Notes: generated by a model from the letters alone, not told the origin. A DNA stretch of 64,000 bases from Epiperipatus broadwayi (GCA_028023455.1 JAQFVV010012980.1:252001-316000), one strand, 5' to 3'; positions 1-15,699 are shown, counted from the first letter of the stretch. Translations and numbers: made by a program.

Positions 1-1022
1 TTGATGGCATAACATATGCTAAGTAATAATTTCAGTTAAAAAAAGAATTTTTATTTGCTAAAAAGAAAAAAAATGTGTATAATTTTTTTCCCATGTAATC
101 TGGCCACAATGTGAGCTGATAATAAATAGAGGTATATACCCTGAGATGGATTCAATTTACAGAGCAGAGAAAGATATAGGTATAAACATTTTTCTCCATT
201 ATAATCTGCTGCACCAACATAGGACTTAGATAATGTGTCATCACCCACATACCCTGAAAAAAAAGAGCCTGGAAGAGTGTTTTGTGTAAAAATTGTATAA
301 GTTTTTTTTTTTTTTTTGTATAAGTCATAGCCACATAATAAATAAAATATGTACATCCAGAGTAATGTAGTGAATAATGTATCTAGGGGGTAAATTATGT
401 AAAAAAATTAAATAATCTTATGTGCAAGCATGTGAATTAGAAGTTAAACCTTTTTGGCAGAAATGATAACAATGTTCACATGAAATACATAAGGGAGGTA
501 TACGTGTATGTGTCCAGATTTTTTACTTTGATAATATGTTGTCATGACAATTGAATAATGTATTTGTAATAGATATTCATTATTTAAATGTATCTAAAAA
601 TTGTTAAGGCAAATGTGTGTCAGAGTTTCATTGATATTTAGTTCTCAGAATATGTAAGCAAAAAAAAAAGTTGATGTTAGCAAACACATTGTAAAACATT
701 ATTGTAATATCAGATTAAGATCAAGACTGAAGGGAAGCAGCACTTTGTATATATGGCAAATTATATTCATTATTTTTTTTTGCAAGGTCAGATGAATGGT
801 GACAAGAGTAGGAGTCACAGAAGATATGGTCAGCCTAGATATAATTAGGAGAGTATAATATATTAGGGCAGAATAAAGATGAGGAAAAATTTAGATAAGT
901 TGGATGGGATGAAGCTTTTTTTTACAGAGGACAGAAAGTCAGAGAGATATGGGTTTTAACAAAGCAAATGGAACAGCATGCATACTAATATGACCCAAGA
1001 GAAACAAACAAATTTATGAAAT
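1..1022. other. AT-rich non-genic stretch
   Basis: No open frame with recognisable protein similarity and no RNA gene was seen. The stretch has short homopolymer A and T runs and ends in a short (AT)n tract that borders the ribozyme array. Confidence 0.6.
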
Positions 1023-1182
1023 TATATATATATATATATATATGATAAACAAAAATGCAAGTTAAAAAACTTGCTAACGCTTGTATTTATGTCCACAGAT
1101 GGCGTCCTACCAAGACTGCCAATCAAGCGTGTTTTGTTTACATAAACGTCAGAGTAGTTAGTATTCACTATCTCTAACTATA

Positions 1183-1240
1183 ATTCCACTTTCAGATCAT
1201 GATTTCAAGCTATTTGCTATCGTCAGTGAAAGACAGGAAT
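1183..1240 (-). ncRNA. Type I hammerhead ribozyme, family A copy 1
   Basis: Read on the minus strand: outer stem I ATTCC/GGAAT, inner stem I CTTTCA/TGAAAG, core CTGACGA, short stem II (AGC/GCT), GAAA, then palindrome ATCATGAT as stem III and the cleavage-site C. Predicted cleavage lies between 1195 and 1194. All invariant core positions (CUGANGA, GAAA, UH) are present. Stem III is only 3 bp with a 2-nt gap, so a dimeric fold is likely, as known for retrotransposon hammerheads. Confidence 0.88.
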
Positions 1241-1589
1241 AAAGAAACTAGATCTGAATACAAACTCTGAGCGTTTATGAAACAATTTCTATTCAGCTTG
1301 CAAGCGTGAATTTTTTAGACACGTAATGTCTTCAAACTCAGCATAGCAAACCAGATAGCTACATGGGTCTGATCTCAGTTCAGCATCACCACATAGTAGA
1401 AGCCTCTGCAATCTATATCATTGCAAGAAAGACCTCAAAGGTACATTTATGATAAACAAAAATGCAAGTTAAAAAACTTGCTAACGCTTGTATTTATGTC
1501 CACAGATGGCATCCTACCAAGACTGCCAATCAAGCGTGTTTTGTTTACATAAACGTCAGAGTAGTTAGTATTCACTATCTCTAACTATA

Positions 1590-1647
1590 ATTCCACTTTC
1601 AGATCATGATTTCAAGCTATTTGCTATCGTCAGTGAAAGACAGGAAT
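1590..1647 (-). ncRNA. Type I hammerhead ribozyme, family A copy 2
   Basis: Same helices and core as copy 1, 407 bp away: outer stem ATTCC/GGAAT, inner stem CTTTCA/TGAAAG, core CTGACGA and GAAA, palindromic stem III ATCATGAT and C at the cleavage position. All core residues are intact. Confidence 0.88.
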
Positions 1648-1712
1648 AAAGATCAAGCGTGTTTTGTTTACATAAACGTCAGAGTAGTTAGTATTCACTA
1701 TCTCTAACTATA

Positions 1713-1762
1713 ATTCCACTTTCAGATCATGATTTCAAGCTATTTGCTATCGTCAGTGAAAG
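1713..1762 (-). ncRNA. Hammerhead ribozyme, family A copy 3, outer stem lost
   Basis: The core CTGACGA/GAAA, stem III palindrome and inner stem I (CTTTCA/TGAAAG) are complete. The outer ATTCC strand is missing because the array switches to the inverted orientation at about 1764. The switch point therefore lies inside the ribozyme, and the opposite-strand partner beginning there lacks its CTGANGA core. Confidence 0.72.
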
Positions 1763-2146
1763 ACAAATAGCTTGAAATCATGATCTGAAAGTGGAATTAT
1801 AGTTAGAGATAGTGAATACTAACTACTCTGACGTTTATGTAAACAAAACACGCTTGATTGGCAGTCTTGGTAGGACGCCATCTGTGGACATAAATACAAG
1901 CGTTAGCAAGTTTTTTAACTTGCATTTTTGTTTATCATAAATGTACCTTTGAGGTCTTTCTTGCAATGATATAGATTGCAGAGGCTTCTACTATGTGGTG
2001 ATGCTGAACTGAGATCAGACCCATGTAGCTATCTGGTTTGCTATGCTGAGTTTGAAGACATTACGTGTCTAAAAAATTCATGCTTGCAAGCTGAATAGAA
2101 ATTGTTTCATAAACGCTCAGAGTTTGTATTCAGATCTAGTTTCTTT

Positions 2147-2204
2147 ATTCCTGTCTTTCACTGACGATAGCAAATAGCTTGAAATCATGATCTGAAAGTG
2201 GAAT
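2147..2204 (+). ncRNA. Type I hammerhead ribozyme, family A copy 4
   Basis: Stem I outer strands ATTCC 2147-2151 and GGAAT 2200-2204; inner strands CTTTCA 2155-2160 and TGAAAG 2193-2198; internal loop TGT opposite T. Core CTGACGA 2161-2167; stem II TAGC 2168-2171 and GCTT 2177-2180 (three pairs plus a T-T); GAAA 2181-2184; palindromic stem III ATCATGAT 2184-2191; cleavage-site C at 2192. Every conserved hammerhead position is present. Confidence 0.9.
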
Positions 2205-2553
2205 TATAGTTAGAGATAGTGAATACTAACTACTCTGATGTTTATGTAAACAAAACACGCTTGATTGGCAGTCTTGGTAGGACACCATCTGTGGACATAA
2301 ATACAAGCGTTAGCAAGTTTTTTAACTTGCATTTTTGTTTATCATAAATGTACCTTTGAGGTCTTTCTTGCAATGATATAGATTGCAGAGGCTTCTACTA
2401 TGTGGTGATGCTGAACTGAGATCAGACCCATGTAGCTATCTGGTTTACTATGCTGAGTTTGAAGACATTACGTGTCTAAAAAATTCACGCTTGCAAGCTG
2501 AATAGAAATTGTTTCATAAACGCTCAGAGTTTGTATTCAGATCTAGTTTCTTT

Positions 2554-2611
2554 ATTCCTGTCTTTCACTGATGATAGCAAATAGCTTGAAATCATGATCT
2601 GAAAGTGGAAT
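2554..2611 (+). ncRNA. Type I hammerhead ribozyme, family A copy 5
   Basis: This copy lies 407 bp after copy 4. Its core is CTGATGA (2568-2574), so the one variable core position is T instead of C. GAAA 2588-2591, stem III palindrome 2591-2598, cleavage C at 2599, inner stem CTTTCA/TGAAAG and outer stem ATTCC/GGAAT are intact. Confidence 0.9.
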
Positions 2612-2727
2612 TATATTTAGAGATAGTGAATACTAACTACTCTGACGTTTATGTAAACAAAACATGCTTGATTGGCAGTCTTGGTAGGACGCCATCTGTG
2701 GACATATATATATATATATATATATAT

Positions 2728-3065
2728 GATAAACAAAACAATTTATAAATTTTGTAACTTGATATAGCTTGCATTTATGATCATTAGATGGAGCTTTACC
2801 AACAGCCCTCTATCAAGCTTGTTTACATAAATGCTGAGAGAGATAGAATTCAATATCTCTTTCAAATTGACTCCAACCTTTTAACCATGGTTTCAAGCTA
2901 GTTGGCTCATGTCAGTAGAGAGTAGTTTCTAGTCTTCCTCTCGTATACTGACATGATCCAAATAGCTTGAAACCAATTTGAAAAAGATATTGAATTCCGT
3001 CTCTCTCAGCATTTATGTAAACAAGCTTTATAGTGGGCTATTGGTAAAGCTCCATCTAGTGATCA
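2728..3065. mobile_element. Decayed fold-back relative of the retrozyme families
   Basis: This 338-bp inverted repeat sits between (TA)n tracts. It starts GATAAACAAAACAATT, resembling the family A end, and stops CTCCATCTAGTGATCA, resembling the family A right end. The arms mirror each other around about 2920-2950. Hammerhead remnants are visible: TTGAAACC after an AGC/GCT stem II and a palindrome ACCATGGT on the minus strand. The core reads CTGACATGA (two extra bases) and stem I no longer pairs, so it is probably inactive. Confidence 0.6.
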
Positions 3066-3084
3066 TATATAAATAAATAAATAA

Positions 3085-4316
<1,232 letters not shown>

Positions 4317-5126
4317 TTTATAATCTCTTAAAAATTTATTAATACTACTTAAAGAAAATAAGGGTTACAAGCTCCAACCTTCCACCAAACAACAATTCAA
4401 ATTCACCATCATTACCTAGAATGTAATAAAATTTCCACAATTTTATTTTCCCATATAATGTTCGCTTTTCCACACACACATAAATAAGAAGACATTAAGT
4501 TTTAACTAGAAACATTAATCTAAACATAGCTGAAATTATAAATTAAATTTTACATGATCCACTATAGTTACATTACAAACTACACCAATTCAAATAACTG
4601 ATAAAAGACGAAAATAATTTAAACATATTCATTTATTTTTATGCTGTATTGGGTGTGTCCAAATATTATAACCAGCATTTATAACCCAAAAAAAATTTAT
4701 AACCAAAATCAAATTAATGATGACATGCATTTACTATGACAATTGATATGCAATTTTTTAAGTAAATATGGTAAATGCCAACCTTTGCATAAGAATATAG
4801 AAAATAGCCCTTTAAGAATGAGCTATATATTCAAGTTATATATTCATCCATTCTCCTAAAGATCCAACAGATACTGACAGTTAAAATAATTATTAGCAGT
4901 TCACAATTTTGAGATAGATAGAATAATTCTATCACTGCTCTTAAAACAAAACATGCTCCAAGAAAACTCTGATGATCGTCCCACTTTAGTCAGTCTAAGC
5001 TACCACAACACATAATATTTTATTACAAACACTGTCAGACTGCCCTGCTTACATCCAATTCTTAGGGGCTATTTATAAACTATTGTCTTGCTCATCTTTG
5101 GGAGTCTTAGAGACAAATATTACATA

Positions 5127-5182
5127 TATATATATATATATATATATATGATAAACAAAAATGCAAGTTAAAAAACTTGCAT

Positions 5183-5228
<46 letters not shown>
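5127..5228. repeat. (AT)n tract carrying a retrozyme family A end fragment (5150-5184)
   Basis: Two (AT)n tracts flank a 35-bp segment, GATAAACAAAAATGC onward through the hairpin GCAAGTT/AACTTGC, that equals the terminal hairpin region of family A. The matching place in copy B (about 18165-18185) has only a short ACATATAT before the same CTTAGAAAG-type flank. Copy B therefore shows the state without this insert. Confidence 0.85.
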
Positions 5229-5234
<6 letters not shown>

Positions 5235-5597
5235 GAAATATACCTGGCCTCTCTGGAGTCTTAGAGACAAAATCATGGCCGCACTACTGTTAACTGCTTC
5301 ATTATAACTAACAACTGATATAATTTGGGTTGGAGCAGTGAATGAGAACAATCAGTCCTCCGTAACATGAATACACCATATACCTAAGACAATAACAAAA
5401 ACTCTCCATCCATCACCAAAACTTGCAATACAACCATCAAAACTCCAACAATCAAGTATGCTATTTAACCTTCAAAATTATAGACTTTCTATAACAGAAG
5501 TGTTCCAGATATGAACAACATTACCCTTTTATAATTTAACATTATCAATAATTCTATGCTTATCGGGCATGAATACTATATTTAATTAACAAGCAAA

Positions 5598-5601
<4 letters not shown>

Positions 5602-5633
<32 letters not shown>

Positions 5634-5691
5634 GTAAACAGTCGGGTTTATATAAATCGGTACACCCGTTACAATATATATATATATATAT
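5602..5691. repeat. (AT)n tract split by a 43-bp insert
   Basis: (AT)n at 5602-5630 and 5674-5691 enclose a unique segment starting TCTGTAAACAGTCGGG and ending CCCGTTACA. Copy B has one uninterrupted (AT)n at the same place (18556-18662). The insert ends in GTTACA, the same hexamer that ends the LTRs here and that also abuts (AT)n at 34840 and 50640. Confidence 0.75.
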
Positions 5692-6461
5692 AAATGTTAT
5701 CAACTTTAACATTTACTATAAGTTGTGATATTTATATAGCATTCAAATTTTAAACTAAGCTGTTTTATGGCTGTATTATTTATTTCACATAAACAAAAAA
5801 TGTTTTTTTTAAAACTATACATCTGACATTCATATACCTATAACACATCTTTCAGGTATTGGCTTTTTTCAAATTCTAATTGGCTTATTTCAAACCTTAG
5901 TTAATGCTCCATTTACCCCTAGTTCCATTTTATCAAACATTTCTATTAATCTTCTAGATTGATATAAAAAAACCTTGAATAAAAAAACTGCCAACTCGAT
6001 TCTATTTTAGAACTAATTTTGCAATAACTGTATATTTAAAACAGGAATAAAATAATTCTAATAACACTGGATTACTTCTCATCTCAGGTATATGCCAATA
6101 TATATCAACAAAAAATATAATCACTCTACAAGATATGAGAATTAAGTAATCAAGATCCCACGATTGGACATCCATTTAAACCCTTGGCAGCTGTAGCCTC
6201 TATGTATATACAAAGCCATCCACATTAGTCACCACTTAAAATAGAATGTATAATATATAATCTCCAATAAAGAACAAAATACTTATATGAACAAAGATGA
6301 ATCAATCATCAATCATTGTGCAACCATTTAACCCATAAATATATTAAGCATTTAACCCATAAATGTCGTGACATTCACGTTAGGAAAGCCACTTAACCCT
6401 ATGGCAGTTGTGGCCTCTATGTATATATCAAGTCCCAAGTTGGGCACCTCTTAACCCATCC

Positions 6462-9148
<2,687 letters not shown>

Positions 9149-9149
9149 G

Positions 9150-10430
9150 CCAGCAATAGACAATCAGAAGGGATAGAGAATGGAGGATTAATAGACTGGC
9201 AAACTTAATACAATTTTTAGAGGGATAGAGGAGAAAATCCAACAATGTATTTAAAGAGATTAGAAGAAAATTTCACATGGAGCAAAGTGCTGGAAAAAAA
9301 GTAGAACTCACCAGTTTTTACCTGAAAAGCACAGCAAGTGAGTGGTAATGGACATTCTCAAGCCAACCACACATATGGGAATTTTACCAAGAAGAGTTAT
9401 TAGAAATGTTTTGTTTTGCAAAAAGGCAAATACCACCAATAGTAATTTTACAAAAGACCCCAGGGAAAGTCCTGAGATACAGTTGAAGAGTGTACAAGAA
9501 ACTTTCAAAACATATGAATTAAGCAGAGAGCACAAAGTAGTGACTGCCAGTTACCACTTGGAAACAGCAGCCAGATATGGGTCGACATACTGGCAGCAAG
9601 AGCTGTGGAAATTCCACCAGTACCAAGACTGGATAATACATACACATACTGCCAAATTAAAACCCTGGAAAACAAAGCTATAGAAAAGATATGCTCAGTA
9701 GAAGAGCACATGGACAGGATAGACCAGTTAATAATATAAATAAAAAGAAGGCTGGGATTGAACCCAGTAATCTCAGACATACTTTCAGTACAAGAGAAGA
9801 GCATGAAGAAGAGAAAAACAAGAGTGTCATAAACATATGTCATAGACCAAAGTTTGAATACCCAGATAACACAGACAGTCATGGAATACAATAATGTCCA
9901 CAAAAACAGGCATACAAACTTAGGTGACCAAGAGCTTGACCAAACAATAGCAGAGACACAGATAACAAATGAGTGCAAGCAAGAGATTCAAGTACAACCA
10001 GAGGACCATGATTCAAAACCCCTAATGTTGTAACAACCATAGTAAACAATAATGATGAAGAGGATAGATGAATACTTAATAATGAAAAAGAATCATACCC
10101 TGGTATAGCAGAGGATCCAGCAGTGGATGAAGAGACAAGGAGAAGCACCATCCCACCTTGCAAGCAAGAGTTTGAAGTTCCCAAATAATGGACATACCCA
10201 TCACGAATAAGAAGGAGGAAGTCTTACACTGGGACAATCAAGAGTCAAACCCAATAGGAGTATACCAGGGTACAATGAACACCAGAGAGCATAAAGAAGT
10301 GCAACCATATGTTGAAATCCAAGATTTGATCACTAACAACTTAGTTCATGGAAATCTGGAATTTAAAACAGGCAGTAACAACCCAAAATGGAAAACAGCA
10401 AAAAGAAAATTACTAATATTTGCATAAAAA
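9150..10430 (+). pseudogene. Degenerate Ty3/Gypsy-type gag
   Basis: This segment is noticeably less AT-rich than its surroundings. Translating across frames, the plus strand gives LKRLEENFTWSKVLEKK (about 9253-9303), then in the next frame VELTSFYLKSTASEW (about 9302-9346), then WEFYQEELLEMFCF. This matches the retrotransposon Gag pattern of hydrophobic blocks, an A..W motif and W..F...L...F. The domain is broken by at least one frameshift and stops. Downstream pieces (about 9691-9894 and 10188-10427) are polar and may be the Gag C-terminal part. No protease or polymerase follows. The orientation is opposite to the neighbouring LTR copies, so it belongs to a different element. The family call rests on the motif pattern, with moderate confidence. 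Confidence 0.6.
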
Positions 10431-11455
10431 TGATTAGGATAAGAGGCAAAGAACAACTAGAAATTCAATAATTAGAAAACCTAAGTGAAGAAAGAAAGGG
10501 AGGTTACAGAAACACTATATTCATGAACTATACCACATAGTATTACTAGCACGAGTTGGCCTGTACATTAAAAAACAGTTTTATCAAAGACCCCATGACC
10601 CAGGAGGTGGAACAATGTAAGAAACTTATCAAACTGGATGAAGACTTAGGACTTGCTTTCTGAATTATAAGTTAGGAAAATTGGAATACATTGTAGATAC
10701 AAAATGATAGATGTACTAACTAACTATATATACATATATTAATTAAATGCTAAAGGATGGAAAACTAACAGCTTGATCACAAAGCTGCAGCCAAAGCGTA
10801 AGCTGATGTTTTTTTATTGTTTTTTTTACAGACCAATGGAACAGATCTGAAGAAGTGCATATCTACCATTTGATAAACTTGCTCATGTTGCTGTGTTTGA
10901 ACCTATCTCCCAGTGTCAAAAGAGTTATTAATAATATCAAGCTACATAGGTTAAATATAGGTAAACATGTATGTGGAACTATGGGATGTAAATAGTTATA
11001 ATAAAAAATGACTTCATAATCAGACTTAGAAAACTTAAGTAAAAAAAATATATATTAGTGATTTATTAGAAAAGTTTCAGCTAAGTTATAAATGTTTAAA
11101 AATACATAAAACATTTACAATTGTTAAAATTAATATACAAACAAAAAGTGGTTCAAAAATTATTAAGTAGATTAAAATGTGTGTTGTATCTGTAGAGACA
11201 TCCAAAAATAACTGCAGTTTATTACCTCGTAGCAGAAATGAATTGTACCAAAAATCCATATACAATGCATGCTAGAAAAAAGTGCCAACAAAAAAAATAG
11301 ATGCACTTAAATAGTATTACTAATTAACTTTCTCGAACAAGCTGGAGACAGAAACTTGGAAATATAATGAGTGAAAATCCCATTGTTAAATATATACCAG
11401 AAAATATTGATAGATAAAGATTATTAATGTAGTAATTAATTAACCAAGCCATATT
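10431..11455. other. AT-rich stretch, nothing recognised
   Basis: Short frames only. The first few hundred bases may still be decayed retroelement sequence continuing from the gag pseudogene. Confidence 0.5.
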
Positions 11456-12878
11456 GTACCGGTCAAAACATGTTTGTCCATCTAACATGAGCTGGAACTC
11501 AGAAAATATACTTCAAATCCAGTCAAGCACAACATTTAGATCAAGGATGAGCCTGAATTTGATCCCACTCTCTAAACCCCAGATATAACACCTAATGAAT
11601 AACATAATAGTGATGACACATGAGAATTAATTTTAATCTGGCCCACTAGCAAAGCGTGAGAAGACAATGAGACATCTATTACTATGACTAAACTAAAATA
11701 TATTAAGTATGAAGTATGGCTGTACTTTTGAAGTGGAGAAAAAAAGGAATTCAAACGACTAAAATAAGTTAGATAATAAAAAAAAAGTTTAATGTACTGA
11801 CAAATTGTTAATTTACATAAATGAATTAACTGCACACATTAGTATGTGCATGAATTCGTAATCGGTGGTGTATTACAATGCCATTCACCCTATAATTTTT
11901 CATATGCTCTTTTATTAATTAAATAACATATACTATACATAAAGACACATCTTTGGTGGGTCCGATATTAAGTTGCCAATCGATTATTAGAAAGAATTAC
12001 ATTAAATTGCTATTAACACTTTGGATTACGGTTCTGAAAATGATGACCAACATTATTACTTCAGGAAGCATTTTGAGATTCATTACAGATATAATATAAA
12101 CTATGTTCATGCCATTACGGTCGTGAAAATAATTAAAACACGTTTGAAAATTATATTTGATTATACAGAAAAATATTTAATGAAAATACTCTTAAGTAAT
12201 GCTGGTAAGAAGAAAACTTTATTTTTCCCACTCTTAAATACAGTAATATATTATGATGGTGGGACTGTATAAGAGTGAAATGATTTTATGCATTAATAAA
12301 GTTAATAATATTCAGCATTTATATATTTTTAGCAGATCACAATTTTAATATTAGAGCATTAAAATGTGGTCATAAAGCAAAAAAAAAAATAATTGAAGAG
12401 TTTGCAGTGCTGACATAATCGCCAAGAGAGAACAGAAAAGGCCATGCTTCTGGATGAGAAGGAAGTGGATAGGCATGACACAGACTTGCCGACATAAAAG
12501 TTCCTTTCTTATGAAGAAGTGGATAGGCATAGCATGTGCCAGACTTACGGAATCACAGCTAGATGACTTTTGTTATGAAGAATGTGAATACGCATAGCGT
12601 GTGCCAAACTTAGAGAATCACCACCAGATGTATTTTTATACAAAATAAATGGTTAAAGATCCTCAGGACTGGACTTGAGAAGTAAATCTATGGGTTTGAA
12701 CTTGTGGTAACCCCCAGATTGGATTAGAAGCACAAAATATATATAATTCATGAATAAGAGCTGAATGTCAGTAAGACAGTACAGATGAATGTGACTAGTG
12801 ACATGAAATATAATATACTGCTTTAAAATAGACGGCCCTCATTTGAATGTGATAATTTATATAAATAACATGTTATGC

Positions 12879-12886
<8 letters not shown>
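11456..12886 (+). repeat. Dispersed repeat R2, copy 1 (about 1.4 kb)
   Basis: Similar along its length to 29897-31297; its right third is similar, inverted, to 53766-54262. Shared landmarks include GAGCTGGAACTCA near the left end, a GATAGGCAT motif repeated within 12460-12600, and CATG(T/C)TATGCCACTA at the right end. Both full copies stop at (AT)n. No open frame is conserved between copies, so this looks like a non-autonomous element or LTR-like fragment of unknown class. Confidence 0.75.
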
Positions 12887-12909
<23 letters not shown>

Positions 12910-12919
12910 TAACCAATCC

Positions 12920-13423
12920 TGTAACCTCCATCCTCTTCACTTACTCACTTTATTATGTTTATAATGCCCGGGCACCAATTCTATACAAGATAGAATAAAA
13001 TTTATAATTGTAAATTGATTTTAAACTTATTTAAAAGATTCTTATATTGTAATTATTTTATGGCTTAGCTCAGTTGATGTTATAGGATATGGTCTTCATA
13101 AAGGAGGCAAATAAGGATGATAAAAACGTCTACAAACAATAATTCTATAATGTTAATTTAAATATGTTTTAAGCATCTATTCAATACTAAACTATTGTAC
13201 AATCATCATATTTAGTACAGGATAGATAATGATGAGGGTTGGGCACCTTTTATATCCACATCACCATCTATTCTAAGCAAAGTAAAATATATTATGGGCA
13301 GTGTAATACTGAGATTTATTACCACAAGACAAATTAAATAAAATTTGACTTATATTGGCAAACTTATATATTCTACAACTATGTTGTGTTAACCAGATAT
13401 GTGCGTGTAGAAATGGACAATCG

Positions 13424-13481
<58 letters not shown>

Positions 13482-15468
13482 CAAGCAATTCATATGGGCT
13501 ATTAATTCAATAAAACATTTATTAGAAATTAAAAGACAAAATAAATAATAAATAAAAAAAATATTATTATTATTGCACCTTGCTAACCAATTACATTTCT
13601 TCCACAGTAAAACCAAAACCGACTAATATTTGATATGTGAATCATATATTTTCGAATATGTGCATTTTTATAACATTGTAAATATTTGTATTCCTAAACA
13701 TGCTTTTTATTAGCTTATTTATGGAACTTGGATGATGCCATAAATCAATCATCTTTTATACATATTATAAAAATTTATACAACTTACTTATCTGTTATAA
13801 TCAGTATATATCAACTAACACTAACTATACAAGAACAAAGAAAGACATGGGAAAACATTAACAAAACACTTACAACTATATACGTGAGAATTAAATAATA
13901 TCTCCAAACTCAATCTAAATAATCTAATCGTCCCTGACCATTTCTACCTTCAACTTATAACAGACAAGGTATTAATTCGTTATTGTTTTAAATAAATTTC
14001 ATTAGCGAAATTAAGCATAATAAATACAATTAAAAAAATAATAATCATTTATAGCATCATGCACACACTCGAATGTATATAATCACCTATAGTATACTTT
14101 CTAGATCATACAAAATATATTATCATATTATAATAACACGAAGTTACATTGTTTTGTTTTTTTAAAAGAAAAAATAAAATTAAAAATAAAAAAATTCATT
14201 ATACATCTGTTGTACTCAGAAATGAAAATATTTATCAATATCCCATCATTACATGTTAAGTTTTCTAAAAAAAAATTTTTTAAAGTTGAAAGAAACATAC
14301 ATATTACAAAATGTCCATCTGATTGTTGATGCATAATTTGTTAAAAATGATAAAAGTTTTTTTTAATCCTAGAATTCTGTGACAGGTGTTATAAATGACA
14401 TTTGCATGCATTTAAATTATTTTATCATATATATGTGAATTTCAATGTTATACAGGACAAAATTATCCAATTGATACAAGATTAAATAGATAAACTTTTT
14501 CATTTTAATTTGCAGAAGATTGATATAAAATTATTAAAATTGAAAATCAAGCGTTTGATTTTAGCGTTTAATGAAAAACTTTTAGCTAGCCTTATTTTGA
14601 ACAATTTTGCCATTTTAATATAATTTAGCTTTAGTAATACTTTAAAATAGATTATAATAATTTAGCTTACATATCATCCAGGCATTTTAAAAGTAGTGGA
14701 TATGGACCATCGCTTGGCAGAGGTTTGGAGGCTGGTATCCCACTGGGGAGGTGTTTATCTTCTCATTTTATATCATTCCAGTAGTATAATAACAGAAATT
14801 AACCACAGGCATATTATTAGAATCCTTGTGGTGTTTTTTGTATAATACACCTAGAGAGTTATTGAATCTTTTAATTTTTTTTACATTGTCTTCTTTGGAG
14901 ATTTTTTTTTTACTTTCCTTCAAGTTTAAAACTTTCTGTCTCTTTTCACTCACGATCTGTGTTTCTATGACAATCTACTTTGGAAGTTTGCCAGAAATAT
15001 TATTTATAAAATTTTGAACAATACAACGTTTGAATGGAATAAACATATTAATAAAAAAATATAAAATATTAATTATTAATTTTAGAAATGTCATTCACTA
15101 TTATACAAATAATCTTTATAATTATTAAACATATGATTATGAACAATACATAATCAGTAAATAATAAAATATAGAAAAGAAAATTCTAATTAATACTATA
15201 TCTATGTTTCTGCTTATTATGACATGTAAATTTTCTACCACATATAAACATCCCTAATGTTGTTTATCCTCCTTTTTTACTACCAAACACATAATCCAAA
15301 GCTCTACCAATCAGCACACCCAATTAAAGTTTTAATTTTTTTTAAAATCCTAATTTTAAATATTAAATTATATCACAATTCATTTTTCTCAGCTAATTAT
15401 CTTTAGCCATTGTTAGCACAAATGTGACCTTCCCACATTTTTTCCTGGTGCCAACCTGGAAAGTTACA
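12920..15468 (-). repeat. Long terminal repeat, copy C (3' LTR of element B or solo-like)
   Basis: 2549 bp, with TGTAAC at one end and GTTACA at the other. A polypurine tract adjoins one side. The tetramer ATCC lies immediately outside both ends (12916-12919 and 15469-15472). On the other side TTAACCAATCC resembles the post-LTR sequence of copy A (TTAACCCATCC), so an alternative is that another internal region once followed and was cut off at (AT)n. Confidence 0.78.
13427..13479. repeat. (AT)n expansion inside LTR copy C
   Basis: At the corresponding place LTR B has only CATATATATAATC (about 20020) and LTR A has TGTGTATAATC (about 6970). The array therefore expanded in place in this copy. 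Confidence 0.9.
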
Positions 15469-15470
15469 AT

Positions 15471-15481
15471 CCTTCCCCCTT
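15471..15481 (-). other. Polypurine tract of LTR element B
   Basis: On the minus strand AAGGGGGAAGG lies two bases before the TGTAAC start of the downstream LTR, the usual position of the plus-strand primer of LTR retrotransposons. It is the clearest sign that 12920-15468 is an LTR. Confidence 0.75.
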
Positions 15482-15699
15482 ATGAAAGAAAAATGAATTG
15501 GATAAACAACAATCAGTATTAATAGCACATCAAATTTTACATTAAGATCATTCCTCAATTAGAAAACTATGTTTGCTGAATAAACATAAAACAATAAATC
15601 ATTTAATGCTTTTATATACACTTGTTCCTATTATATTTAAAAAAAACATTAAATAACTACTAAAAATAACTACATTCTATATTGAACAATATGTCTAAC

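Larger units (their letters stand above)
1044..2704. mobile_element. Retrozyme-like array, family A (407-bp unit, tandem then inverted)
   Basis: The array begins right after (TA)n with a GATAAACAAAAATGC end and stops at a CCATCTGTGGACA end right before another (TA)n. Unit 1 (1044-1450) is followed by unit 2 (from 1451), giving a 407-bp period. Unit 2 breaks near 1650, and a partial unit restarting at about 1652 runs to 1764. The sequence then inverts and runs as units in the opposite orientation to 2704. Each unit carries a short perfect hairpin (1057-1074, GCAAGTT paired with AACTTGC) and a minimal type I hammerhead ribozyme. The ribozyme is on the minus strand in the left half and the plus strand in the right half. 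There is no coding potential. Tandem units with one hammerhead each match published animal retrozymes; mobilisation by a Penelope-like reverse transcriptase is inference. Confidence 0.85.
4317..6461. other. Non-coding leader of LTR element copy A
   Basis: No frame has coding character. The segment is collinear with 17365-19503 in copy B, including identical stretches near 5070-5120 and 18120-18170. Near the LTR (about 6150-6461) it contains degenerate repeats of a motif with GGCCTCTATGTATATA and CCACTTAACCC, also present in copy B. Confidence 0.65.

Noticed and set aside
2880-2960. Possible fourth active hammerhead family
   Set aside because: The core reads CTGACATGA, which does not fit CTGANGA, and stem I strands do not pair. 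Kept only as a decayed relative.
9505-9978. 157-codon minus-strand frame opposite the gag pseudogene
   Set aside because: It is the antisense of the less AT-rich gag remnant; the plus strand carries the recognisable gag pattern.
12916-15472. ATCC on both sides of LTR C as a target-site duplication of a solo LTR
   Set aside because: Four bases can match by chance, and a polypurine tract adjoins one side, so the 3' LTR interpretation is preferred. Left open.
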